DNA of 64,000 nt, taken from positions 62,001 through 126,000 of the forward strand of contig NZ_JACJQG010000014.1 of assembly GCF_014696435.1 (NCBI RefSeq), in the 5' to 3' direction. Each line of letters starts with the position of its first letter. The first letter of the stretch is position 1. Positions 17,830 through 26,677 of this stretch are shown here, in pieces. A program made the translations under genes and the position numbers. Origin of the DNA: Calothrix anomala FACHB-343. GTDB lineage: Bacteria > Cyanobacteriota > Cyanobacteriia > Cyanobacteriales > Nostocaceae. The notes below the pieces were generated by a model, which made no database searches, had not been told where the DNA came from, and saw nothing but the letters and a program-made list of their open reading frames with translations.

Positions 17830-18225
17830 ATGAATGGATTAAACAAATCACCGAAAAAATCCTTGACTACCTCCCAACCAGGGGAACATTCCCACCATCA
17901 CAGCGCAGATAGCGAACATCTTCATTCTGAACATGAAGACTCAACTCATCCTCACGTTCATAGCGAAGAGTCTTTACGGCGGATTGTGAATCGGTTATCG
18001 CGTATAGAAGGACACATTCGCGGGATTAAGACAATGGTACAGCAGAATAGCCCTTGTCCTGATGTGTTATTGCAAATCGCCGCAGTCAGAGGTGCATTGG
18101 ATCGGGTAGCGCGAATTGTCTTAGATGAACATCTAACTGAGTGTATTGCCAGAGCTGCAAAAGAAGGTAATATTGATACGGAAATTGAACAACTCAAAGC
18201 AGCTTTAGATCGGTTTTTGCCTTAG
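17830..18225 (+). CDS. CsoR/RcnR-family metal-sensing repressor, InrS-like
   Basis: 131 aa, all-helical DNA-binding repressor that is released by metal. The N-terminal 45 residues are His-rich (EHSHHHSADSEHLHSEHEDS). The core begins SLRRIVNRLSRIEGHIRGI. Candidate ligands are His44, Cys76, His101 and Cys105. Their spacings of 32, 25 and 4 residues equal those of the Ni(II) ligands His21, Cys53, His78 and Cys82 of Synechocystis InrS, a strong sign of nickel sensing. No nrsD-like exporter is next to it, so the target is elsewhere. Start ATG at 17830 follows a T/C-rich region with no obvious ribosome site. menH follows 87 bp downstream. Confidence 0.9.
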   Translation: MNGLNKSPKKSLTTSQPGEHSHHHSADSEHLHSEHEDSTHPHVHSEESLRRIVNRLSRIEGHIRGIKTMVQQNSPCPDVLLQIAAVRGALDRVARIVLDEHLTECIARAAKEGNIDTEIEQLKAALDRFLP

Positions 18226-18312
18226 AAAATATTGGTATATTTTCAAAATCACACATTTATACTACATCTCTGGTAATTTATACTTATCAGGGTTATTGAG
18301 TATGCATAAAAA

Positions 18313-19122
18313 ATGTCTTTAGCGAACTATCAATTTAACTACTCTTTAATTAAGAACGCCAATCAGCCAGTAATTTTGTTTTTACATGGCTTTATGGGTA
18401 AAATTGATGAATTTGATGAAGCGATCGCACTTTTATCTGGTGAGTATTCTTATTTAACCATTGACCTGCCTGGACATGGTCAAACTCAAGTGTTGGGTAG
18501 TGATGAATGCTATACAATGCCATACACTGCTCAAGCTTTAATTAATTTATTAGATGAATTACAAATTAAGACTTGCTTTTTAGTTGGTTATTCAATGGGT
18601 GGAAGATTAGCTTTATATCTCACCTTAAATTTCCCCGAACGTTTTTCTAAAATTGTATTAGAATCTGCTTGTCCCGGATTACCAACAGAAGCAGAAAGAT
18701 TAGCACGCATTCAACAAGATTATCAAATTGGTAGAAAGTTAATCAGAAGTTTGGAACCAGAGGATTTTGCAGAGTTTTTAGCAAATTGGTATAGTCAACC
18801 AATCTTTGGTGATATCAAAAATCATCCTAAATATGAATTAATGCTCGAAAGTCGCTTGCAAAATTATCCTTTAGAATTGGATAAATCTCTACGCTTTATG
18901 GGTACTGGATATCAACCTTCTTTGTGGGATAAACTGAATAATCTTCAAAATCCTTTGCTGTTACTCGTTGGGGATTTAGATAAAAAATTTATCGATATCA
19001 ATCAAAAAATGGCTGCAATTTGTCCATCTGCTGATTTGAGAATAATTCCCAACTCTGGACATAATATTCATTTTGAAAATACCAGCGAATTTGTCAAAAA
19101 TGTGAAAATGTTTTTAGGATAA
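18313..19122 (+). CDS. menH: 2-succinyl-6-hydroxy-2,4-cyclohexadiene-1-carboxylate synthase MenH
   Basis: Alpha/beta hydrolase-fold enzyme of the phylloquinone (menaquinone) pathway; removes pyruvate from SEPHCHC to give SHCHC. 269 aa. The oxyanion motif LFLHGFMG lies near residue 22, DLPGHGQT near 56, the nucleophile elbow VGYSMGGR near 94-101 (Ser), and SGHNIHFE near 250 carries the catalytic His. The Asp comes from LLLVGDLDKKF. MenH members keep an Arg after the elbow and a cap domain rich in Trp/Tyr, seen here (FLANWYSQPIF). Cyanobacteria use the product as the photosystem I quinone. It is not in an operon with other men genes here. Confidence 0.9.
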   Translation: MSLANYQFNYSLIKNANQPVILFLHGFMGKIDEFDEAIALLSGEYSYLTIDLPGHGQTQVLGSDECYTMPYTAQALINLLDELQIKTCFLVGYSMGGRLALYLTLNFPERFSKIVLESACPGLPTEAERLARIQQDYQIGRKLIRSLEPEDFAEFLANWYSQPIFGDIKNHPKYELMLESRLQNYPLELDKSLRFMGTGYQPSLWDKLNNLQNPLLLLVGDLDKKFIDINQKMAAICPSADLRIIPNSGHNIHFENTSEFVKNVKMFLG

Positions 19123-19144
19123 ATTGCAATATTTTCTCAATATC

Positions 19145-19195
19145 TAATATATTCTAGAGGGCATGGCAGTGCCAGTGCCCCTACAATATATCCTA
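19145..19195. repeat. Short palindromic copy of the AGAGGGCA element
   Basis: The sequence ATATATTCTAGAGGGCATGG and the returning arm GTGCCCCTACAATATAT form a near palindrome. It shares the ends of the MITE-like element at 23650-23925 and of the copy at 50541-50606. Confidence 0.7.
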
Positions 19196-19269
19196 TTATT
19201 TATGCAAATTGGTATAACAAATAACCAATGACAAATGACAAATGACAACCTCGTGAAAAAATCCACAAC

Positions 19270-19734
19270 TCAACGCGGATGATTAGAAATATTTTCGCAC
19301 TCTCTTTTTGTTACATAATGACGATAGCGAAACATTGCTTCGAGTTGTGCTTGAACTAACCAACCACTGAATAATTCTAATCCTTGTCCACCAGGCATAG
19401 CAAAAGAAATGTCATCAGTTAACCGAGTTTTACCATTTTCATCGACAAATTCATGTCTGTGTATCCAACTTTCAAAAGGCCCTGATATTTGTTCATCAAC
19501 AAATAGGTGATTTTTTTCACATTGAGTATGACGCGCTAACCAAGTCAAGGGTAAAGGTCCGAGAAAAAGACGAAATTCTGTAATAGCACCTATCTCTAGT
19601 CCTCCTTCTCGACGCACAACTTGTACTGGTTGCCAAGGTGGAGTTAGCATTTGTAAAATATCTGTTCTTTCGTGAAATCTCCACACTACGTCTGGTGGTG
19701 CATTAATCACAGAGGTATGTTTAAAGTGCAGCAT
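19270..19734 (-). CDS. SRPBCC-family protein (polyketide cyclase/dehydrase type)
   Basis: 154 aa, START/Bet v1-like fold with a hydrophobic ligand pocket; the ligand is unknown. The opening LHFKHTSVINAPPDVVWRFH is the classic beta1-alpha1 start (I-A/N-APxxxVW). Helical C-terminus with LEAMFRYRHYVTKRE. Such proteins are the family fused to or paired with NAD-dependent epimerases (TIGR01777 group) in cyanobacteria, but no epimerase is adjacent. It lies 147 bp upstream of menH's end on the opposite strand. A heptad tract of AATTCGTAATTCATAATTCG lies upstream of its start. Confidence 0.85.
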   Translation of the reverse strand: MLHFKHTSVINAPPDVVWRFHERTDILQMLTPPWQPVQVVRREGGLEIGAITEFRLFLGPLPLTWLARHTQCEKNHLFVDEQISGPFESWIHRHEFVDENGKTRLTDDISFAMPGGQGLELFSGWLVQAQLEAMFRYRHYVTKRECENISNHPR

Positions 19735-19880
19735 GGAAACAGAAACCTAAAATTCAACAAATAATTACTAATTCGTAATTCGTAATTCATAATTCGTAAT
19801 TACAAACTGATAGCATCCCAACGTTATATTAAGTCACAACTTGATAATTGGTGTAGTTGCTATTAAGTATTTACGAATTG

Positions 19881-20069
19881 TTAAGCTTCGGGTTCGCTGT
19901 CAATTTCAATATCCAAAGTATCTTCATCAATTCGCACATACAAAATATTTGGGTTACAGCAAACTTGACAATCTTCTACATAAGATTGTTGTCCGCCAGC
20001 GCTAAAATCTACAAAGGTTAAGTTTGGTTCACCGCAATAAGCGCAGTAATACTCAGATGTTGTTTGCAT
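19881..20069 (-). CDS. CPXCG motif-containing cysteine-rich protein
   Basis: 62 aa, small zinc-binding-type protein. It has YYCAYCGEPNLTFVD near residues 8-22 and EDCQVCCNP near 32-40, so two CxxC knuckles spaced as in the Cys-rich CPXCG family (PF14255). The C-terminus is acidic. The function of the family is unknown. Its ATG lies 11 bp downstream of the stop codon of the radical-SAM gene, on the same strand, so the pair is almost certainly co-transcribed. Confidence 0.88.
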   Translation of the reverse strand: MQTTSEYYCAYCGEPNLTFVDFSAGGQQSYVEDCQVCCNPNILYVRIDEDTLDIEIDSEPEA

Positions 20070-20080
20070 TAATCTGTAAG

Positions 20081-21727
20081 CTAGGAATTTAATGGCTGAA
20101 GTTCTTTTGGCGATGAGTCAAAATAGCTTTTAGCTTCAGCCAAGTGTTTCAGTAGTGTAGACTGTGGTAGCGGCCCTTGCAAGTGATTCCAAGGTAAAAT
20201 TTGCTCGGTTGACCAATTGGCATGGACATAAAAATCTAAGTCGGGAATTTGTCCTTTTAGCTGCTTAAAAGCGCGTTTGTAACTGCCTAAAGAATCGCCA
20301 AAGTCACGGGTAAGTTCTAGTAAGTGGGAGAGTCTGCGATCGCCTCTCGATAACAAAGCTTGGATAATAGACCAATTATAGCTTTCCGGGCGAAATTCTA
20401 TACCCTGGGGTTTTAGCTGTTTTTGTAACATCTGCAACCGCTTCTCTGATTGTTTATTGACGCCAAACCATTGAAAAGGGGTATGGGATTTGGGTACAAA
20501 GGTGCTACATCCTAGTGTTAACCGCAATCCTGGCGCAGCTTTTTTAACATTGCGCATCATAGATACAGTTTGTTCTAAATCTTCCGCTTCCTCACCCGGT
20601 ATTCCTACCATCCCGTAGAGTTTCAAACTCGTCAAACCACCAGCTTTAGCGTTGATTGCGGCTTGAATGATTTCGTCGTTATGCAACTTTTTGTTGATGA
20701 TGCGGCGTAATTTTTCCGAACCACTTTCTACAGCAATGGTAAGCGATCGCGTGTCTCGTTTGGCTAAAGTTTGCGCTAACTGCACGGTAACTGTATTGGT
20801 ACGTACTGAAGCAATACTTAACCGCACATCATCATATTCAGGTTGACTGATATAATCCAGCAACGTCTCAAACTCTGGGTGCTGAGTCACAGAAGCCCCT
20901 AATAAACCTAACCGCTTGGTAACTTGTAAACCTCTCTCAATGGCTGGAATTAACGAACCTTCCAAACTCGCAGTTCTAAATGGTAAAGTAAGATAACTCG
21001 CTAAACAAAAGCGGCACATTTCTGGACAACTGCGTACCACTTCCACCATATAAATATTTTCCCATGCAGCTTTTTCTGTCACCACAGTTGAAGCTGAGAG
21101 AATATTTCCCCGATAAGTTTGCTTTTGTACTATAGCGGGAATTTCCCCAGATATGGGATTAATTGACTTTACCGCACCATCTTGGCTGTGATATTCCACC
21201 GCATACAAACTCGGAACATAAATCCCTGGTACTTGCGCAAGTGCTTGAAGCTGAGTTTGGCGAGAAGCTTGTCTGACTTCCTTGTAAGCTGCGATAAAAT
21301 CTCCTAGCAGATTTTCCCCATCACCTAATAAAATCACATCAAAAAAATCTGCAAAAGGTTCAGGATTTGCAGTCAAAACTGGCCCCCCACCAAAAACTAG
21401 TGGATGCTTATCTTCTCGCAAAGATGCGCGAATCGGAACTTCTAAAAATTCCAGTAAATTTAAAATATTGACATAATCTAATTCCCAAGAAATCGAAAAT
21501 CCCACAATTTCCGAATTTCTCGGAAGTTGTTCGTGAATATCAGTAAACAAGCGACTAACTTGTACATCATCACGCATCGCCAAATTTGCCCATACTACCT
21601 GATATCCCAAGCTAGTAATTCCCACACTATACTCATTAGGAAAGGCGAAAATGAGCGGAATAGCATCGGTATTGGGAGTAGCGGGATTAAATAAGAGACG
21701 TTCAGCCGAAAATTTATCAATAGTCAT
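20081..21727 (-). CDS. B12-binding radical SAM protein (TIGR03960-like)
   Basis: 548 aa. The N-terminal cobalamin-binding-like Rossmann domain covers about residues 20-190 (FAFPNEYSVGITSLGYQVVW, GFSISWELDYVN, LVFGGGPVLTANPEPFADF). The radical SAM TIM barrel follows, with the [4Fe-4S] motif CPEMCRFC at about 232-239 (CxxxCxxC) and ESGSEKLRRIINK. The family is predicted to carry out a radical SAM reaction and is often the N-terminal partner of a DUF2344 protein, but that domain is absent here. The substrate is unknown. It is followed by the small CPXCG protein 11 bp downstream. The start at ATG 21727 gives MTIDKFSAERLLF. Confidence 0.92.
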   Translation of the reverse strand: MTIDKFSAERLLFNPATPNTDAIPLIFAFPNEYSVGITSLGYQVVWANLAMRDDVQVSRLFTDIHEQLPRNSEIVGFSISWELDYVNILNLLEFLEVPIRASLREDKHPLVFGGGPVLTANPEPFADFFDVILLGDGENLLGDFIAAYKEVRQASRQTQLQALAQVPGIYVPSLYAVEYHSQDGAVKSINPISGEIPAIVQKQTYRGNILSASTVVTEKAAWENIYMVEVVRSCPEMCRFCLASYLTLPFRTASLEGSLIPAIERGLQVTKRLGLLGASVTQHPEFETLLDYISQPEYDDVRLSIASVRTNTVTVQLAQTLAKRDTRSLTIAVESGSEKLRRIINKKLHNDEIIQAAINAKAGGLTSLKLYGMVGIPGEEAEDLEQTVSMMRNVKKAAPGLRLTLGCSTFVPKSHTPFQWFGVNKQSEKRLQMLQKQLKPQGIEFRPESYNWSIIQALLSRGDRRLSHLLELTRDFGDSLGSYKRAFKQLKGQIPDLDFYVHANWSTEQILPWNHLQGPLPQSTLLKHLAEAKSYFDSSPKELQPLNS

Positions 21728-21913
21728 TTGTTATTTGTTCTTTGTTATTTATTCTTTATCGATCATTCCTATCCCTTAATTCCTCACCCTTATATAGTAT
21801 TTCATAAATTCCCCCGCGTACCTCTGCGTATACCTTTGCGTCCCTCTGCGTTTAAATTTCCCCCCCCCTCAACTCCCCACGACTTTGCCCAAAACTGCAC
21901 CTATCTCCTAACC

Positions 21914-22168
21914 TCATCTATATTTAATTTTAAGCCAGAGAATTATCAAATTAAAAAACAATGTCACAGCATTAGCCAAAATAATCGGCAATTGTTGGAG
22001 AATAATTCCATATATCAACCATAAAAATATACCCGTATTAAAACAAATTAACATAATAAATGAGACATCTTTCGCAGATTTAGTCTGCCATATTTTCATC
22101 AATTGTGGTATGAATGAAACCGTAGTTATAGAAGCAGCCACTAATCCTAAGAATGTCACAAAATCCAT
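21914..22168 (-). CDS. SemiSWEET-type sugar transporter (PQ-loop)
   Basis: 84 aa, three membrane helices forming half of a SWEET transporter; it works as a homodimer and typically moves sugars. The PQ motif VSFIPQ lies at residues 17-22 in helix 1. Helix 2 is at about 36-58 (SFIMLICFNTGIFLWLIYGI) with the conserved Asn, and helix 3 at about 63-80. The length matches the bacterial SemiSWEET family. It is monocistronic, and its terminator is not evident. Its substrate is not deducible. Confidence 0.9.
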   Translation of the reverse strand: MDFVTFLGLVAASITTVSFIPQLMKIWQTKSAKDVSFIMLICFNTGIFLWLIYGIILQQLPIILANAVTLFFNLIILWLKIKYR

Positions 22169-22851
22169 TAATGCTACCCTTGAAAATATTGTGATGATTT
22201 GTTGTAGCTTGTTAAGCGATCGCTATTTCACGCCACTCTATAAATATTACTTATTTCAGCAAAATTTGCTACGCAGCTAGCTAAATTATTGAATTAATTT
22301 ATATATGAATTTTTCTAGGTGGAAACATAATTTTTGTCACTTTTCCATTACGAGTTCTCTTTTTTAGCGAAAATCCACTATATAGTCGCGATTATTCATG
22401 TTTTGTATCATTTGCTCTGGGTATTTTTCCGCCAGTGGTGGTATCCTGATAAATCATGCCTCTAATATCTACAAATCTATGTGACATCAACCAGCATTGT
22501 TATCTTAACCAAAGATTAACTACAGCATTTTACAACTGAGTGCAGCCCAGAGATTAAACATCAATCTAGATGTTTGGCATTTCTTGGAGAATTGTATCTT
22601 AGGAAATTGTCTTCCATAGATCAAATTTAGCAGCTTTAAACAAGGTGCGAACCATCTACCTGTGCAAATTTTGTACATGGTTCCATAAAACTTGCTTCCG
22701 CCCTTGCTTCCAATATTCTTTCCTTTTTTCATCAATAAATTAAACTGGCTCAAAATCACCTACTCTTAGATGCTTTTCCAGAGCCTGCATATATCTTATT
22801 TTCGGTCATCAGGAGCATATTTTTGTTCAGTCCACAATTCTTGTTTGAAAC
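22169..22851. other. Intergenic region without recognised genes
   Basis: 683 bp, AT-rich. A GCGATCGC octamer occurs at about 22216. The 79-codon frame at 22520-22759 (minus) has no ribosome site, an atypical composition and no recognisable motif; I do not accept it. No repeat or RNA structure stands out. Confidence 0.5.
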
Positions 22852-23319
22852 ATGCAAACAAAATATTTAGCCTCATTATTAACATTGGGTCTGACATTAA
22901 CAACCGTACCTGTAATGTCATCTCCAGTCCAAGAAACAATAACACCAAACTTGTATGAACTGCAAAGTCCACTGATCAAGGTAATTTATTCAAAAGGTAG
23001 CTTGGTTGGTAAGCCTTATCTAAACTATCGAGACAGAAAACAAACATTAAACTTTTCTGGAGACCAAATCCGAACTACAGAAACAGAAATTGGTACACTG
23101 GTAACAGTGACTATTGCTAAAACTGTAGATACTGCTTCTGTAACATTTAGCTTGCTTTTACCTGCTGTTAACTTAGGGACAAGCAAGCAAGCCAAAGTAG
23201 AAACCAAAGGTATCACAACTGTGAACCTTTTTTCAACTATACCAGCCTTTAATCAAGGACAGAGACAGACATACACAGTTACCCCTTTGGTTGGTACAGC
23301 TAAATATGTCGCTTTTTAA
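22852..23319 (+). CDS. Putative secreted protein
   Basis: 155 aa, unrecognised. A signal peptide is clear: MQTKYLASLLTLGLTLTTVP, with a cleavage site near VMSSPVQ. The mature part is about 130 residues and rich in Thr, Val and Ser, with alternating hydrophobic residues typical of a beta-sandwich (VTVTIAKTVDTASVTFSLLL, TTVNLFSTIPAFNQ). No cysteines are present in the mature part. It is probably periplasmic or extracellular. It stands alone, with nothing on either side to suggest its role. Confidence 0.75.
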   Translation: MQTKYLASLLTLGLTLTTVPVMSSPVQETITPNLYELQSPLIKVIYSKGSLVGKPYLNYRDRKQTLNFSGDQIRTTETEIGTLVTVTIAKTVDTASVTFSLLLPAVNLGTSKQAKVETKGITTVNLFSTIPAFNQGQRQTYTVTPLVGTAKYVAF

Positions 23320-23434
23320 AGTCCTTCTCGTGCAAAAATAGTATCTAGATATAGGGAGTAGAAATTACCACAATTACCACTCCATAATTTTTATGTTTCT
23401 ATTGTTAAAACTACGTAAATTCGACAAACCTCAC

Positions 23435-23668
23435 CTACCTAATAGCTTTCACATTTTTAAGATAAAACTTTGCCCAATAATAGCGTTTTGGATCTTTTTT
23501 GAGTAGATAATTTACTACTTCTTGACGCTTATTCTCATCTTTAGTATTTTTGACTACTCGCCTGATTTCCGAATCCATATCTCTAGGATCAGCCCCTCGT
23601 TTGATTGCTTCTTCAAACCAATATTCTCCTTTTGAATATTGATATCTTTCAAAAGAATTTACGACACA
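23435..23668 (-). pseudogene. 5'-truncated coding remnant beside a repeat element
   Basis: The minus strand is open for 77 codons ending at TAG (23435-23437). The residues (FERYQYSKGEYWFEEAIKRG, then DPRDMDSEIRRVVKNTKDEN, then YLLKKDPKRYYWAKFYL) read like a genuine protein C-terminus with helical, charged composition. The frame closes upstream exactly where the MITE-like element begins and has no good start codon except an internal ATG. I infer that the 5' part was removed by the element's insertion or later loss. The family is not recognised. Confidence 0.55.
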
Positions 23669-23925
23669 TCAATATATTCTAGAGGGCAAGGCAATGCCCA
23701 CCTGTGTCAACTTAAGCTCAAAACTTTTCTCTATCTCGTTTCCAGCCTCCGGCTGGAAATGCGTATTGCGAGGCTCCGCCTCGTCTTCTGAATAAATTGA
23801 GGCAGCAGCCCACAGATCATCGCTCCCACGCAGAGCATGGGAGCCAGTTAGGATAAGGGTTTCGCGTTAAGTTGACACCAATGGGCATTGCCTTGCCCCT
23901 ACAATCTGTCGCATTCTTTTTTCAA
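23650..23925. mobile_element. MITE-like element with 32-bp imperfect terminal inverted repeats
   Basis: Left arm 23684-23715 and right arm 23867-23898 are inverted copies, 32 nt with about three mismatches (cores GGGCAAGGCAATGCCCA and TGGGCATTGCCTTGCCC). Weaker similarity continues outward into ACGACA/TGTCGC and A/T-rich ends. Inside is another palindromic repeat (TCCAGCCTCCGGCTGGA, GAGGCTCCGCCTC, CTCCCACGCAGAGCATGGGAG). No transposase gene is present. Short palindromic relatives lie at 19145-19195 and 50541-50606. Confidence 0.7.
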
Positions 23926-24031
23926 ATTCCTATTAGAAACTATTTTTAAAGTTGCATATCAAACAAAAAAATAAGGGAAAAATTACTTTTCCCTTACCCG
24001 AATTATTTCAAATAGCCGCAAAACTTATTGA

Positions 24032-26359
24032 TTATTTTGTATTAGTAGCAGCTTGGAAGTTTCGCCATTTCTCTCTTAATTGCTGCATATTAGGACTGTA
24101 GCCCCCATAACGCCAGCTAACATAGGCTTGGCAGATTTCATCTATGATTTCCGCATTGGCTGGTGAATGATGCTGATAAGCTACTCTGGCGTATTCTAGC
24201 GGTGTTTGTGCTGGATGTTTGCCTAAACCTTTTTTAGCTGTCCATTGCAGCATTTGTTGATATAAGCTTTCCATTGGCGAGAGTTTTTTCAACCAGCGAC
24301 GGTTCATCCACTCGCGCCACTGTTCCCAACCTAACCAACAAAAGAAAGCTGTGGTAGTTGACAGAATTAAGCCAGTTAATACACCTAGCCAACCTTGAGA
24401 GAATAAAGCAAAAAACCAAGCGATCGCTCTAAAAATCTCTCTCAAAATTGTACCCAAGAGATAATCAAACCAACCGCGAATCGGTGAGGGAACCCAACCG
24501 GCTACCCATTGCCAAAATTGACGCAAAACGCCAAATGTCTCGACATCTTCAATGGAAGGGGGTATTAAGGGATGATTGGGAATCGGATCGAAGGCAAACC
24601 ACCCATATTTAGGGAAGTATACTTCGGTCATGGCATAGGCATCTGTGTTCTTTACCACATACATCCCCGTGAAAGGATTAAACTCTCCGGGGCTGAATCC
24701 CGCTACTAACCGCGCCGGAATCCCGATGGAACGCAGCATGACTGTGAGTACTGTGGAATAATGATCTGGGTAACCGCCTTTATGTTTGAATAAAAAAGCT
24801 TCTACCAAATCTTCATTATCACTCAAATAAGGCAAATCTAAGGGATTTTCTGGGGTAAAGTAGTTTTGTTTTAAATATTGCGCCAAATACAAAGCTTTTT
24901 CATAAGGTGAATCTAGGCTTTTTAATGACTTGGCTACCCGTTCTCGATTGTAGTTAGCGAGGATTTCTTCGGTGCGTTGTCTCACCTTATCGGCAATCTT
25001 TGGCGGGATTTGCAGATAGTATTTTTGAATTGACTGGGGATATTTAGTCGAAGCTTGTCCTAAAGCAGTGCGATCGCGATATGGTACTTCAGAAACTACT
25101 GTATAAGTGAATCCTTCTGATAATTGTACAGGCGCGCGCAAGCCATTCTCTTGATCCACAGCGATCATCGGTGTGGGAAAGTAAAGTTCCTTGGGATAAG
25201 ACAGCGCCGGAATTAAATTTGGTAAATCTGCTACTACTGTATAAGTTTGTACTATTTCTTGACCGTTACCAGCAATTACCGGGGTGTTGAGATTGATTTG
25301 CGCATTCCAAGGCGATCGCCTCAGAGTGGTAACATCATCATTGCGAGAAATTTTCCAGCCTTTACCTGTATACTGGTCAAATGCCAAGACTCGCCAAAAA
25401 CCCGCAGCTTGCGATCGCACTCGCATCACCACCTTGGGTTTCATTGCTCCCCGCAGGTTTTGATTCATCTGGCTATTAAAGCCATAATAAAAATTATTAT
25501 CTACAGTTCCTGGTTCGCCATTACTACCTTGGCCATTAGCCGTACCGCTACCACCTTCACCTTGATTATTCCCTTGACGCACATAACCAGGATTAATAAT
25601 ACTACGTCCTGTAAATTCCCCTTGAACGTTAATATTAGAACTCACAGGAAAGGTGCGTAATTGATAGCCCGGTAATCTTGGCATCACAGCAAAAATTGCC
25701 AAGCCTAAGGCGACAATAATAGCAAATAATAAACAATAAAAAGGTAAAAGAGAAGACAATTGTTTCCCTTTTACCTTTTGTCGTTTAAAGTTTAACTTCT
25801 CCAAGCCCAGCCTGGATCGGTAGTCTAATACTAAAGTTGGCAGCGCGATCGCCAAAAATAACAGTAGCACAGGCGCAAATGCTAAAGTTTGGCTCAGGGT
25901 TGCCGCCACCCCTAGTAAAATTAAGCCAATGACAATTGAATAGCCCAAATCCTTACGGCGGGGCGTATCAAAGCTGTGAAGGATTTGCAGTTGAATTAAT
26001 AATTCTGCCAAACTCAGTCTGGTATCATTTAATTCCCCTATCAAGCGACCAAAAAAAGCACCCAGTGCAACTAACATGCCAATGGCAATGCAAAATTTCA
26101 CACTAGTATTGCGATCGCGGCGACTGCGGTAACTCCAAATTGCACCCATGAAACTTACAGGTATCGCCCACAGACTAAATTGAGTCTCGCCTGCAATATC
26201 TGTCGCCACAATTCCCATAATTACTAACGCTAGCACTAGCACTCGTAGGGAAATTGAATCTTCCACTGCTAAAAGCGGCGAACCCTGCTGATTTTGTCGC
26301 CGGTAGTCATCTGCTACAGGTAGACGCCAAAACTGATTGATCCTGGATAAGTTAAACAT
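24032..26359 (-). CDS. TgpA-type transglutaminase homologue lacking catalytic Cys and His
   Basis: 775 aa, membrane protein of the TgpA family (DUF3488 membrane region, transglutaminase-like domain, DUF4129 tail). The N-terminal six or so membrane helices span about residues 28-230. The periplasmic transglutaminase-like domain covers about 460-610, and a further membrane helix lies at about 650-675. In the family the catalytic Cys sits in GFCEHYA and the His in DAHAW. Here the sequences are GGYPDHYS (Pro531) and DAYAMTEVY (Tyr575), while the Asp (FDPIP, Asp591) remains. The spacing 44 and 16 residues equals that of the TgpA triad, so the alignment is secure. It is probably a non-enzymatic member. 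Confidence 0.9.
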   Translation of the reverse strand: MFNLSRINQFWRLPVADDYRRQNQQGSPLLAVEDSISLRVLVLALVIMGIVATDIAGETQFSLWAIPVSFMGAIWSYRSRRDRNTSVKFCIAIGMLVALGAFFGRLIGELNDTRLSLAELLIQLQILHSFDTPRRKDLGYSIVIGLILLGVAATLSQTLAFAPVLLLFLAIALPTLVLDYRSRLGLEKLNFKRQKVKGKQLSSLLPFYCLLFAIIVALGLAIFAVMPRLPGYQLRTFPVSSNINVQGEFTGRSIINPGYVRQGNNQGEGGSGTANGQGSNGEPGTVDNNFYYGFNSQMNQNLRGAMKPKVVMRVRSQAAGFWRVLAFDQYTGKGWKISRNDDVTTLRRSPWNAQINLNTPVIAGNGQEIVQTYTVVADLPNLIPALSYPKELYFPTPMIAVDQENGLRAPVQLSEGFTYTVVSEVPYRDRTALGQASTKYPQSIQKYYLQIPPKIADKVRQRTEEILANYNRERVAKSLKSLDSPYEKALYLAQYLKQNYFTPENPLDLPYLSDNEDLVEAFLFKHKGGYPDHYSTVLTVMLRSIGIPARLVAGFSPGEFNPFTGMYVVKNTDAYAMTEVYFPKYGWFAFDPIPNHPLIPPSIEDVETFGVLRQFWQWVAGWVPSPIRGWFDYLLGTILREIFRAIAWFFALFSQGWLGVLTGLILSTTTAFFCWLGWEQWREWMNRRWLKKLSPMESLYQQMLQWTAKKGLGKHPAQTPLEYARVAYQHHSPANAEIIDEICQAYVSWRYGGYSPNMQQLREKWRNFQAATNTK

Positions 26360-26677
26360 TTAAAGTACAAGCACAGCGATGATGTAGAGGCGAAGGAAAC
26401 TAGGTTGGAGATGGAAACCAACTACCCTACCCTACTCTATGGAAACGCCTTTAGCGAAGGGGAATTCCCTGAGGAGCATAGTAACCAATTAACAATATGC
26501 CTACGGGAATCTACTTGTCTTGTGCTAGGTTCTACCAATCAATATATATTTGCGTAGGCTTCCTCAATACCGCTTGTCGAAAAAAAAAGATAAGTTTCAA
26601 AACCAGGAAATCATTAATTATCTATCGGCGTTTCTCAATATATAGTGCTAGCAGTGATGATGTGCTGATATTGCGGT
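26360..26677. other. Intergenic region without recognised genes
   Basis: 318 bp between patU and the TgpA-like gene. It contains the fragment GGAAACGCCTTTAGCGAAGG, a dispersed-type sequence. A 65-codon plus-strand frame (26497-26694) runs into the 3' end of patU and is not credible. Confidence 0.4.

Noticed and set aside
22520-22759. 79-codon minus frame
   Set aside because: Low coding character; region otherwise featureless.
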